This document shows, one piece after another, positions 31,612 through 40,467 of a stretch of DNA of 64,000 nucleotides. The position numbers and the translations under genes are program-made. The stretch lies in contig CP091727.1 of NCBI GenBank assembly GCA_022009855.1, positions 4,836,001-4,900,000 on the forward strand, written 5' to 3'. This DNA comes from Lentisphaeria bacterium (GTDB lineage Bacteria > Verrucomicrobiota > Lentisphaeria > Victivallales > Victivallaceae). Under the pieces are notes generated by a model. The model had not been told where the DNA came from, ran no database searches, and was given only the letters and a program-made list of their open reading frames with translations. The number at the start of each line of letters is the position of its first letter. The stretch's first letter is position 1.

Positions 31612-33720
31612 TCAGTATTCCGGTTCGTCACCGCCCTCTTCAAGCGTCAGCTCCTCGCCGATACGCACCAGGCGGGCACTGTTGAAGATGATGATAAGCG
31701 TACTGCCCGCGTGGAGCACCGCAGCCCAGATCGGCGTCATCCAGCCGAACACCGACAACACCATGCCGCCGAAGACAAACAGCATTCCGAACAACAGATT
31801 CTGGTTGATCACCATCCGTGACTTGCGCGACAGGTAGACCAGCATCGGAATCCGACGCAGGTCGTTCGTCATCAACGCAACTGACGCACTGTTGATCGCA
31901 ATATCGCTGCCGATTGCGCCCATCGCGATGCCGAGATCACCCGCCGCCAGCGCGGGAGCATCGTTGACACCGTCGCCGACCACCGCAACCCGCGCAGTCT
32001 TCTTGATGTTCTCCACGAACTCCACCTTGCCTTCCGGCAGGCACTCGCTGCGAAACTCATCGATCTGCAACTGCGCCGCAACCGATTGCGCCACCGAAGG
32101 CCGGTCGCCGGTCACCATCGCACAGAACCGCACGCCGAGACGGCGCAGGTCGGCAATCATCGCCGGAGCTTCCCGACGGAGCTTGTCGCGGAAACCGATC
32201 CAGCCGAGGACCACGCCGTCGCGGGAAACGTAAACCACACTCATGCCTTCGGTCTCGTCGCTGTCATGCTCCGGAACCGCCACTTTCATCTCGCGCATCC
32301 AGTTTGCACGACCGATCAGACAGGGAACCCCGTCGATTTTCGCGGAAACACCTTTACCCGGCGCCTCCTGGAACTCCTCGGCGGTGCCAAGTTCCAGCCC
32401 GGCCTCCGCGGCCAGCTTCTGAATGGCAACCGCCGTCGGGTGGTTGCTGTAACGTTCCGCAGAACCCGCGACGCGCAGAAGTTCGGCCGGAGAAACCTCG
32501 CCGAACGGATTGAGTTTGACCACCGACAGCAGTCCGTCGGTCAACGTGCCGGTTTTGTCGAAGACGAAGGCGGTCAACTTCGACGCCAGTTCCAGATGGC
32601 TGACGTTCTTAATGAAGATGCCGAGCCGCGCGGCGGCGGCAACCGCGGCAACCACCGCCGTCGGCGTCGCCAGCACCACCGCACAGGGACAGGCGATCAC
32701 CATCAGCGTAATCACCCGGCTCATGTCACCGGTCACCCCCCAGGTGACACAGGCGAGCATCAGCACCACCGGCGTATAGTAGCCCGCATACCGGTCGATG
32801 ATCCGCACCACCGGCGTACGGCTCGCCTCCGCCTGGAGAATCATATCCTTGACCCTGCCCAGCGTGGTATCCTCTCCGACTTTGGTAACCTCCAGATCGA
32901 CCAGACCGGTCAGGTTCTGGGTACCGGCGAAGACGTCGCTGCCCACATACTTCTCCACCGGCAGCGATTCGCCGGTGATCGACGCCTGGTTGACCGTGCT
33001 CTCGCCGGAGACAATACGAGCGTCCACCGGAAAGTTTTCACCCGGCCGCACCCGGATGCGGTCCCCGATCGCCAGATCGGTCACCTGCACCTCAATTTCC
33101 TGATCCCCTTCAAGCCGCCGCGCCGTATTCGGCGTGAGTTTGATCAGCTCTTCAATCGACCGCTGCGCCCCGCTGGCGGTTCTGGTTTCGATGATGATCG
33201 TCAGTAGCAGAAAGAACGCGATAATGCCAGCCGTCTGGAAGTCGGCGCTCGCCAGCGCGGCGAGAATCGCCAACGCGACCAGCTCGTTCATGTACACCTT
33301 GCCGTTGATCAAGTCCTTGACCGCCGTGATAATGATCGGCAGCGCGAGAATAAAAGCGCCGAAGAGCGCACTCATGCTAGCCGCGTACTGCTGCCCCGGC
33401 AGGAGCCACTCCAGCAGGAAGGAGTTGACCGTCAACAGACCGCCAAGCAGCGCAAAAAAGATCCGCCCCATCGCCCGGTCGTGTCCGACGCCGCCGGTCA
33501 CCGTATCATGGCCGCAGGGGCAGAACCCCTTCTTCTCCCCATGGTCGTGACCGCAGCAGGAGGAGGCGTGCTCCGCATCCGCATCATGCTGGTGATCGTG
33601 GCCGCAGCAGGAGGCGGCATGCTCTTCCGAAGAGTGCACATGCCCGCAGCCGCAGGAACAATTTTCGCCGGAAACCGCTCCGGCAACCTTCTTATCTTTC
33701 ATATCGAGCTCTTCCGCCAT
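31612..33720 (-). CDS. P1B-type heavy-metal ATPase with Cys/His-rich N-terminus
   Basis: Intact, 702 residues. The first 75 residues form a metal-binding tail with a repeated CCGHDH unit (ASCCGHDHQHDADAEHASS then CCGHDHGEKKGFCPCGHD). The core has TGES (actuator), ACPCAVVLATPT (transmembrane metal site), DKTGTLTDG (phosphorylation Asp), a histidine-proline pair in SNHPTAVAIQ, and GDGVNDAPAL. The CPC motif fits Cu+, Zn2+, Cd2+ or Co2+ export; the His-rich tail hints at Zn or Co. It lies 3 bp after an SPFH protein gene and 45 bp before the ABC ATPase gene, so membrane-organising and metal-export functions share one run. Confidence 0.9.
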   Translation of the reverse strand: MAEELDMKDKKVAGAVSGENCSCGCGHVHSSEEHAASCCGHDHQHDADAEHASSCCGHDHGEKKGFCPCGHDTVTGGVGHDRAMGRIFFALLGGLLTVNSFLLEWLLPGQQYAASMSALFGAFILALPIIITAVKDLINGKVYMNELVALAILAALASADFQTAGIIAFFLLLTIIIETRTASGAQRSIEELIKLTPNTARRLEGDQEIEVQVTDLAIGDRIRVRPGENFPVDARIVSGESTVNQASITGESLPVEKYVGSDVFAGTQNLTGLVDLEVTKVGEDTTLGRVKDMILQAEASRTPVVRIIDRYAGYYTPVVLMLACVTWGVTGDMSRVITLMVIACPCAVVLATPTAVVAAVAAAARLGIFIKNVSHLELASKLTAFVFDKTGTLTDGLLSVVKLNPFGEVSPAELLRVAGSAERYSNHPTAVAIQKLAAEAGLELGTAEEFQEAPGKGVSAKIDGVPCLIGRANWMREMKVAVPEHDSDETEGMSVVYVSRDGVVLGWIGFRDKLRREAPAMIADLRRLGVRFCAMVTGDRPSVAQSVAAQLQIDEFRSECLPEGKVEFVENIKKTARVAVVGDGVNDAPALAAGDLGIAMGAIGSDIAINSASVALMTNDLRRIPMLVYLSRKSRMVINQNLLFGMLFVFGGMVLSVFGWMTPIWAAVLHAGSTLIIIFNSARLVRIGEELTLEEGGDEPEY

Positions 33721-33723
33721 GAT

Positions 33724-34875
33724 TTACTTCTCCTCTCCTTTCGCCTCGGCTTTTGTCCGCGGCTCGGGATTCAGTTTCAGCCAGAGCTGCTTGCGCCCCT
33801 TGCCGGAACTGTTCGTGCCCAGAATGAACTTGCTCTCCTGCGCCTGCGACTGAAGCACTTCCGAAAGCGTGCTCGTGTAAAGCGCCATCAGCACGGTTTC
33901 CGGACTGGCGGCGTACTCCTTGTTGATGCTGGAGAAGTAGGCGCTTTCCGCCTTCACGGCCGCCACCACCGAAGTCCGATAGGTTTCCGCCTGCGCCAGA
34001 ATTTCCGCCTGCTGCGCCAGCACCTTGTTCTTCGTCTCCACCTCGTATTCATTGGCTTTGTTGATCAGCGTGGACTGCGTATTGCTCGCGGCGGCGACCT
34101 CGTCGAACGCCGATTTGGTCTTCGAGGGGGGGAACACCCGGTTGAGCGTCACGTTTTCCACTTCCACTCCGCAATCCGCCTCCTGCACCAGCCGGGCGAA
34201 GACACGACGCACCTCATCGCTGTACTGCCCCTGTTTCGAATAGAGAATCTCATCGACCTTGAGGCCTGCTGTCACCCGGATCACCGCCTGACGGAACAGA
34301 TTCCGGATCAGTGTCTGAGGTCCGCGCGTTCCGCTGAAACCGCCGGCATCGACCACCGTCTCATCCGGCATGACCCGACCGTTCTCCACCGGACGAGGAG
34401 GCGTGTTCAACGTCTCGTAGTACCGGGCGGGATTGGTCACCTGGTATCCAATTGACCACGAGGCGTGGATGATGTTTGCATCGCCGGTCAGCAGGTAGGA
34501 GTCCCGACCGGGCTCCAGAGACTGCGGCGCGCCCTCTCCGGGCATCTCGGCCGCGATGAAATTGACGTCCATGAACTGCTGGTTAGTCTGAATGCGGATG
34601 AACTGATGCACCGGATACGGCAGGAACCAGTGGCCGCCGGAGGTATAGGTTTCCGGGAGCATCTGCCCGAATTTGAGCACAATTACCGCCCGCTGCGGCT
34701 CCACGGCGAAATATCCGCCGCCGGTGAAGAAGTAGAGCAGCATGGCGATGATCACCACCAGCAGAAATGCGAATGCCCACTGGAGGCTCTTGACCAGCGA
34801 CTTCAAGCCGGCTTCATACTGGCCGGAGCGGTCAAAATCCTCCCGGATCACGCTTTTAGGGTCTTTGGCTTCCAT
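33724..34875 (-). CDS. SPFH/prohibitin-domain membrane protein, HflK-like
   Basis: Intact, 383 residues. A single membrane helix near residues 33-52 (WAFAFLLVVIIAMLLYFF) precedes an SPFH domain (FAVEPQRAVIVLKFGQML, HWFLPYPVHQFIRI). A coiled-coil segment (NKANEYEVETKNKVLAQQAE) follows. HflK-type proteins assemble with HflC into large membrane cages that modulate the FtsH protease and lipid domains. It follows the hflC-like gene by 18 bp, as in classic hflKC pairs but in the reverse order. The P-type ATPase gene starts 3 bp later. Confidence 0.85.
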   Translation of the reverse strand: MEAKDPKSVIREDFDRSGQYEAGLKSLVKSLQWAFAFLLVVIIAMLLYFFTGGGYFAVEPQRAVIVLKFGQMLPETYTSGGHWFLPYPVHQFIRIQTNQQFMDVNFIAAEMPGEGAPQSLEPGRDSYLLTGDANIIHASWSIGYQVTNPARYYETLNTPPRPVENGRVMPDETVVDAGGFSGTRGPQTLIRNLFRQAVIRVTAGLKVDEILYSKQGQYSDEVRRVFARLVQEADCGVEVENVTLNRVFPPSKTKSAFDEVAAASNTQSTLINKANEYEVETKNKVLAQQAEILAQAETYRTSVVAAVKAESAYFSSINKEYAASPETVLMALYTSTLSEVLQSQAQESKFILGTNSSGKGRKQLWLKLNPEPRTKAEAKGEEK

Positions 34876-34893
34876 AGTCCGCGCTTCCTCCGC

Positions 34894-35814
34894 TTATTTC
34901 GCAACCGGGCCGAGAACTTCGGCTCCAGGTTTGAAGAGATCGAACGGAGCGACGTTGGTATCGAGCACCAGCGTAGTCCGGCCCTTCATGATCTGACGGA
35001 GAGAATCGAGCTTGCGCAGGAACTCCGCGAGTTCCGGATTCTCCTTGAAGACAGCGTAGTACTTGGCCGCCTCTGCATCACCCTGTGCCCGGATCTCCTT
35101 GGCCTGGGCCTCGGCGTTGGCCAGCGTGATCGCCTTCTCCCGGTCGGCATCGATCCGGATCTTCTCCGCACGGCTGTTGCCCTGCGCCAGGAACTGGGCG
35201 GCAGCGCGCTGACGCTCCTGAATCATACGATCGAATACCTTCTCGCTGATCGCCTTCGGAACGTTGATCGTATTGATGCCCACACTGACAATCTCCAGCC
35301 CGTACGGTTCGCTGATCTTCACGAGATTCTCCTTGATCTGGTTCTGAATCTCAGTGAGTTTCATCAACTTCGGATCGGTGTTCACCACCTGGCTGAACTT
35401 GTAGCGGCCGAAAGCGGCATTCTTGTATCCGCGCATCCAGGAGTTGAGCTGATCCTCCGCCTTGGTCATGTTCTCCAGCGTTACGAAGAACTGTTTGACA
35501 TCCTTAATCCGGAAGTTCACGTAAATTCCGACGAGAATATTCTGCCCGTCGGCGGTCATCGTCTCCTCCAGCTTTCCAGCCCCTCCTTCGAAGCAGCGGA
35601 TCCGATGATCGAAACGGTAAATGCGCTGGAACGGGAACGGCCAGCGGAAGTGCAGCCCGGTTCGGTTACTTCCGTGGGTCGGCCGAATGTCGTCACCACC
35701 GCGCTTTCAGTCTGATTGAGCTGGTAGGAGAATACCGCCACCAGAAGGATCGCCGCCACCACGAGACCGAGCAGCATCGTCGGCCAATGTTTGAAAAAAG
35801 TTACCCGTCGCCAT
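34894..35814 (-). CDS. HflC-like SPFH protein (two frame breaks)
   Basis: About 306 residues after removing one T in the run at 35794-35799 and adding one base at 35656-35658. A GGAGG site lies upstream of the ATG at 35814. One N-terminal helix (MLLGLVVAAILLVAVFSYQL) precedes the SPFH domain (ESAVVTTFGRPTEV, then PGLHFRWPFPFQRIYRFDHR across the second break). A helical stretch rich in Ala/Glu (RAEKIRIDADREKAITLANA) follows. The corrected start and middle match the HflC pattern closely. It should pair with one of the two HflK-like proteins that flank it. Confidence 0.82.
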
Positions 35815-35862
35815 AAGTTTGAAACCTCCAGATTTTTTTATGTGATTTGCCTTCTCTAGCAC

Positions 35863-37452
35863 TTATTTGATGGTCGTAATGTCAGTATCGATCAGATCGA
35901 GGCGCTCCTTCTGTTCGAAGTTCAGCTCGTAAATCTCGTCGTTCAACCCGGAAGCAACGATGAATTTGCGGATTCCCTGGCACTCCTTCTCAAGAAAATC
36001 AAGGTAGGTCTTGAGCTTGAACATCGCCGGCATCACCCGGTAGGTGGAAAGCTGAGTGGTGAACCGGCTGCTCTCAGCTGCGGCAACCGTCTTGATCATG
36101 TGGCTGTAGGATTCCGCCTCCACCTTGATTCGCAGCGCCCTGGACTCCGCCTCGGGCACCGTCTTGACCGCATAGGTCTCAGCCTCGAGAATTTTGGTCT
36201 CCATCTCCTCCATCGCCCCGATGACATTCTGATAGGCGGGAGCAACCTTCTCCACCGGCGGATGAGAATCGAGAATGGTCACCGCGACGATATCGATGCC
36301 GAGCGAATGCTGATCGGCCAGTTTCTGAATCCGTTCCTTCATCTCCTTTTCCGCCTGGAGTCGATGAGTGGACATGATCTCCATCATCGAGGAGCTGGCC
36401 AGGTACTCCGTCGCCGCCTGCTCGCCGATCCGTTTGAGGGTGGCCACCGGATCCGCATTGCGGTAGGCGTAATCCATAACCCCGTCCCGCCGGATGCGGT
36501 AATCGATCGGAATCACCATCCGGACAAAGGAGATCGAAGCGCCGTCCGCTTCGGATACCGCCTTGCCGTCCTCCGGAGGAACCGCCACGATGAAATTGTT
36601 GTCATCACTGCCGTGCGCGGTAGTCCACAGCACCACCTGGCTGAGCCCGGTTTTCTTGGTCGGCTTCGGCGCCGTATGCCCGTGCCCGTCGTCCGCAGGC
36701 TGTGCCGTTTCTTCGTTCTTGTCGTGAAGTTCACCGATCACCACCTGCCGTAGATCTGTGCAGCTGAACTGCTTCACCGTGCCGAAAGGCCACGGCAGCG
36801 TCCAGTAGATGCCCGGCTCCAACAGCTCCTCACTGGTAATCCGACCCAGATTCTCCTTGACACCGACCTCGCTTGGACCGATTTCATGAACCATCGTAAA
36901 GCCCCACAAGATCGCCGCCCAGACAATCAACAGGGGGAAGAACGAGCGCTCCATGAAGCTGTAAAGCCAGGTTCCGGAAACCTGGAATCCAAACTGATAG
37001 TCAAGTGCGGAAGCGATGTTGCGCATTACGCCACCCGGTTCGGTAAAGAGCGCCAGCAGCCGGCTCTCGAAGATCGGGCGGGACTCCCGCATCGTCCGCG
37101 GCCGGTAGAATTCAATGATGAAATTGGTGATGAATTCCACTCCGAGCACAGCAAAGATCCAGAAGATCACCCGCGCAGCATATGCGTCGACTTCCAGATG
37201 ATTGTTGTGGGCGAACAGCGCGGTGATCGTCGAAACGAACATCACCGCAAATCCGGTCACCAGCCATGCGCCGACCGGTCGAAGCCAGCGAAACGAACGC
37301 CCCCGCGACTGCCCGACGAAAAAGGCGCCGGAAAATACACTCAGCAGCATCATGATCGCGGAAAGCAACGCCGCATTGAGCGCGTTCCCAGAAACAGTCC
37401 CCGGCGTCACCGCCTCGGCCCGTGCCGCCCAGTTGCGGGAGAAATAGATCAA
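35863..37452 (-). CDS. Multi-spanning SPFH-domain protein, HflK-like
   Basis: Intact, 529 residues. Unusually for the family it has about four N-terminal helices (near residues 28-48, 59-82, 93-116 and 170-190) before the SPFH domain (EIGPSEVGVKENLGRITSEE, YWTLPWPFGTVKQFSCTDLR). A low-complexity His/Asp insertion lies near residue 255 (DDGHGHTAPKPTKKT). A coiled-coil region (EEMETKILEAETYAVKTVPE) follows. Its start overlaps the stop of the small membrane protein (ATGA). The extra helices suggest it anchors a larger membrane complex. It differs clearly from the HflK-like protein at 33724-34875. Confidence 0.8.
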   Translation of the reverse strand: MIYFSRNWAARAEAVTPGTVSGNALNAALLSAIMMLLSVFSGAFFVGQSRGRSFRWLRPVGAWLVTGFAVMFVSTITALFAHNNHLEVDAYAARVIFWIFAVLGVEFITNFIIEFYRPRTMRESRPIFESRLLALFTEPGGVMRNIASALDYQFGFQVSGTWLYSFMERSFFPLLIVWAAILWGFTMVHEIGPSEVGVKENLGRITSEELLEPGIYWTLPWPFGTVKQFSCTDLRQVVIGELHDKNEETAQPADDGHGHTAPKPTKKTGLSQVVLWTTAHGSDDNNFIVAVPPEDGKAVSEADGASISFVRMVIPIDYRIRRDGVMDYAYRNADPVATLKRIGEQAATEYLASSSMMEIMSTHRLQAEKEMKERIQKLADQHSLGIDIVAVTILDSHPPVEKVAPAYQNVIGAMEEMETKILEAETYAVKTVPEAESRALRIKVEAESYSHMIKTVAAAESSRFTTQLSTYRVMPAMFKLKTYLDFLEKECQGIRKFIVASGLNDEIYELNFEQKERLDLIDTDITTIK

Positions 37453-37850
37453 AAAAGCGCCATCATCAGCGCTCCGAGCAGCGCCAGCACATACGGAGCA
37501 AACCGCCGGTAGTTCTCAAAGGAACGACCGGCGGTGAAACGGACATCCTCCTCCACGTCCAGAGCACTGACGTCACGCCGCTTCTCCAGAAGCTGCTTCT
37601 CCTCCTCCTCCTGCGCCGCAGATGTGCGAAGCACCCCGTACACCAATGAGGAAAGCGAGAAAAGCAGCGCAAGCGAAAAGGGAATTACCGCAAGACTGAA
37701 GACATCCGCGCCGCCCGCCTGCCCCCGAACCGCGCCGAGAACAATGGTGAGAATCAGCAGAATTAACGCCGAAATTCCACCGAAAATCGACAAACGCGTC
37801 GTCAATCTGGAGTTGTCGATTGCTGCTCTGATGTCACTGTTGGTTGCCAC
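37449..37850 (-). CDS. Small two- or three-helix membrane protein, unknown function
   Basis: 133 residues from a GTG at 37850 with GAGGTGA upstream. Hydrophobic helices span about residues 21-43 (SIFGGISALILLILTIVLGA), 50-72 (LAVIPFSLALLFSLSSLVYG) and the C-terminus (FAPYVLALLGALMMALF). A charged stretch (AAQEEEEKQLLEKRRD) joins the second and third. It is the first gene of the long minus-strand run and is coupled to the multi-spanning SPFH gene. No family is recognised. Confidence 0.6.
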   Translation of the reverse strand: MATNSDIRAAIDNSRLTTRLSIFGGISALILLILTIVLGAVRGQAGGADVFSLAVIPFSLALLFSLSSLVYGVLRTSAAQEEEEKQLLEKRRDVSALDVEEDVRFTAGRSFENYRRFAPYVLALLGALMMALF

Positions 37851-38184
37851 TCTTTCACCTCATCGCTTACATTTATATGAATCAGATTTTTTTACAATTC
37901 GCCGATTTCCGGGAAGGAAAAGAGTTCCATCCCGCAGGGTTTCCCCAAATCACATTTACATATTAATACACCAAATTATTCAAATAACAAGCCCGAAGCC
38001 TGCAACTTTATCTTTTTTTCCGTTCCGGGGAGCCATTTTCTTCTCCTCCAATTTCCAGCCTGGTTTATTTTTCCCGTCCGCAAACCCGCAAAAAAAACAT
38101 GACATGACACTTGATTTTGGAAAAATATGGAATATATTGAAATTAACGGATTTATTTTAATCATTTCCACAACTCCGGAGGCTC
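37851..38184. other. 334-bp divergent intergenic region
   Basis: AT-rich gap between the SPFH/ATPase run (minus) and mraZ (plus). It holds the probable mraZ promoter at 38111-38138 and the GAGGTGA ribosome site of the small membrane protein. No clear minus-strand promoter with good spacing, RNA gene or terminator is seen. Confidence 0.5.
38111..38138 (+). promoter_or_regulatory. Possible promoter of mraZ
   Basis: TTGATT at 38111-38116, a 16-bp spacer, then TATATT at 38133-38138, 46 bp before the mraZ ATG. Confidence 0.45.
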
Positions 38185-38666
38185 ATGTTATCTTTCTGCG
38201 GACAGGACCGCTGTCTGGTGGACGGCAACGGCCGGATACGGCTCTCCCAGCACTTTGTGGATGATTTTCTCCGCCGCTGCAGCGGTGAGGTGGTCATGCA
38301 CGGCCTGCCGGAAGGCGCGATTGCGCTCTATCCGGAGGAGGTGTACGCAGAGATGCGAAAACGCGAACTTGAAGCGGTCGGAGAGATCGCCTCAAGTTTC
38401 GTCGTGCGCCGTTCGCTCCGCCGCTTCGGAGCCTTGACACAACCGGAGACGATCAGTCGGCAGGGGCGGGTGACCCTGCCGGTGCAGTTCCGGGAATTCG
38501 CCGGGCTCGCACCGGGCGGTGAAGCATGCGTTATCGGCGTCGAAGTGGGAGTGGAAATCTGGTCGGTAGAACGCTACCTGGACGAAATGGCGGCCATCGA
38601 CGAGCATCTTAAAACAAACGGCAGCAGGAGATGCTGGCCGATCTGCAATGGAAAGGAAATCTTTGA
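38185..38666 (+). CDS. mraZ: MraZ-like AbrB-fold DNA-binding protein (one frame break)
   Basis: About 160 residues after adding one A in the run at 38611-38614; the end then reads QEMLADLQWKGNL. Two AbrB-like halves are visible: LVDGNGRIRLSQHFVDDF near the start and SRQGRVTLPVQFREFAGL near residue 95, with the typical spacing of MraZ. MraZ normally heads the division and cell-wall cluster and represses it. Here no cluster gene such as rsmH, ftsI or murE follows, only a tiny membrane protein, so either the cluster is elsewhere or this is a MraZ paralogue. Confidence 0.7.
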
Positions 38667-38680
38667 TCGGAGGAATGCCC

Positions 38681-38917
38681 ATGAAGTTCAATCGCGACCG
38701 CCTCTGCCGCCTGACCCTCTTCTCAATTCTGGCGTTGTTTACGCTGCTGCTGATCGGCTCGGAACATCGGCGCGAGACGGCCCCGGCGCCGTCTGCGACG
38801 GCCAGGCTGGCGGCGGAACTGCGCAACGAAATTCCTTCCGTTGACCGCGAGGCCTGGGACAGGGCCGCTGCGGAAAATCCGCTCTGGTTGATCGAAGTGA
38901 GCTCGCTCTGCGACTGA
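38681..38917 (+). CDS. Small single-helix membrane protein
   Basis: 78 residues. GGAGG seven bases upstream decides the ATG at 38681 over those at 38648 and 38675. One hydrophobic helix at about residues 11-26 (LTLFSILALFTLLLIG) with a basic N-terminus is followed by an Ala/Glu-rich tail. The topology is like FtsL, which often lies near mraZ, but there is no leucine zipper long enough to support that name. Confidence 0.5.
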   Translation: MKFNRDRLCRLTLFSILALFTLLLIGSEHRRETAPAPSATARLAAELRNEIPSVDREAWDRAAAENPLWLIEVSSLCD

Positions 38918-38940
38918 CCGGCAACCCCTTCCATAGAAAC

Positions 38941-38974
38941 AGCGCGCCCCTCCGGTTCTCCGGAAGGGCGCGCT
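38941..38974. terminator. Hairpin terminator between convergent genes
   Basis: GCGCGCCC pairs with GGGCGCGC around an inner CCGG/CCGG step and a TTCT loop. A short T-rich stretch follows on the plus strand. It sits between the small membrane protein gene and the convergent cyclophilin gene and could serve both. Confidence 0.65.
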
Positions 38975-38993
38975 TTCGTCTCCTATGCGCCCG

Positions 38994-39485
38994 TCAATCG
39001 CGGACTGCGTCGAGAATCACCACCTCCTCGACCGGAACATCGCGGTGCATGCCCCGGACACCGGTCTTCACTTTGGCAATCTTATCGACCACATCCATCC
39101 CTTCGACCACTCGCCCGAAAACGCAGTAGCCGTAGTGCTGCGGCGTCGGGGCGCGGAAGTTGAGAAAATCGTTGTCCACCAGGTTGATGAAAAACTGGCT
39201 GGTCGCCGAATCCACCACGTTGGTACGGGCCATCGCGATGGTGCCGCGCCGGTTGGGAAGCTGGTTGGCCGCCTCGTTCTTCACCGGCGGATTGGTCGGT
39301 TTCTGGCGAAAATCACGGTCCATGCCGCCACCCTGAATCATGAAGTCCGGAATGACCCGGTGGAACAGGGTATCCCGGTAAAATCCGGAATCGACGTAGG
39401 CGAGGAAGTTCTTCACGGTTTCCGGCGCCTCCTTCTCGAACAGTTCGATCCGGATGTCGCCACAGCTGGTTTTCAATGTCACCAT
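38994..39485 (-). CDS. Peptidyl-prolyl cis-trans isomerase, cyclophilin type
   Basis: Intact, 163 residues from the ATG at 39485 (MVTLKTSCGDIRIELFE), which has AAAGGAG upstream. The active-site blocks FHRVIPDFMIQGGG, IAMARTNVVDSATSQFFINL and YCVFGRVVEGMDVVDKI are all present. There is no signal peptide, so it is probably cytoplasmic (PpiB-like), where it speeds proline isomerisation during folding. It follows the glycosyltransferase gene by one base. Confidence 0.9.
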   Translation of the reverse strand: MVTLKTSCGDIRIELFEKEAPETVKNFLAYVDSGFYRDTLFHRVIPDFMIQGGGMDRDFRQKPTNPPVKNEAANQLPNRRGTIAMARTNVVDSATSQFFINLVDNDFLNFRAPTPQHYGYCVFGRVVEGMDVVDKIAKVKTGVRGMHRDVPVEEVVILDAVRD

Positions 39486-39486
39486 C

Positions 39487-40466
39487 TCAATGTTTCTCCT
39501 TTGGATTATCCTGAGCTGCATGCCCTTCTTCTACGTTAAAATTGATCTTCTCCTCCTCAATCGCCAGCGGACGGTTCTTCACCTGAGTCCAGATCGCACC
39601 GATATATTCGCCGATGACGCCGATGAAAACCAGCTGGACCGCGGAAAAGAAGAACAGTCCGATCACCAACGGTGCGAGACCGAGCTGAAAGGTGTCCCAG
39701 TACAGCAGCTTGTATATGAAATATCCGGCAGCGGTCAACAGACTCAGCACCGCCAGAATCAATCCGGCGAAAGCTGCCAGCCGGAGAGGCAATTTCGTGT
39801 GGTTGACAAAGCCGGTCATCGCCATGTCGTAGAGGGTGAAGAAATTGTTCTTGGTCCGGCCGTGTTTCCGCTTCTCCTGCACGTAGGGCACCTCGATCCG
39901 CCGGAATCCGATTTCGCTCACCAGCCCGCGGAAATAGGGATAGGGTTCGTGATACCGGCGCAGCGCTTCGATGAAACGGCGGTCATACAGCCCGAATCCG
40001 GTGAAGTTGTGCAGCTGCGGCAGTTCGGAAAAGAGATCGAGCAGCCAGTAGTAGAAACAGCGGACCCGGAACATCAGAAAATTCTCCCGACTCCGCGGCT
40101 TGACGGCGCAGACCACCGGTACCCCTCCTCCCAGCGGCGCACCAGTTCCGGAATCAGCTCCGGCGGCTCCTGCAGGTCGGAACAAAGCATCACCGCCGCA
40201 TCACCGTCCGCCTGAAGCAGCGCGTTGTACGGAGAACGGATGTGACCGTAGTTGCCGGCATTGAGGATCACCTTGATCCGTCGGTCCTCCGCGGCAAGGC
40301 GGCGCAGCAATTCCCGGCTGCCGTCGGTGGAACAATTGTCAGCAATGATCATGTCGAATTCGTACTCCGGCAGCTCCTCAAAGGCAGCCTTCACCCGGCG
40401 GCAGAACTCTTCGAGGTTCTCCACCTCGTTGAAACAGCTGCTTACGACTGTGATTTTCTTCTTCAC
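39487..40466 (-). CDS. Polyprenyl-phosphate glycosyltransferase, family 2 with two membrane helices (one frame break)
   Basis: About 326 residues after adding one base at 40116-40117. KKKITVVSSCFNEVENLEEF starts the GT-A domain; DMIIADNCSTDGSRELL and VMLCSDLQEPPELIP hold the nucleotide and metal motifs. Two C-terminal helices (LAAFAGLILAVLSLLTAAGY and FFFSAVQLVFIGVIGEYIGA) match DPM1/GtrB-like enzymes that load a sugar onto undecaprenyl phosphate. It follows rfbG by one base, so the pair probably supplies a modified sugar for surface polysaccharide. Confidence 0.8.
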
Positions 40467-40467
40467 C

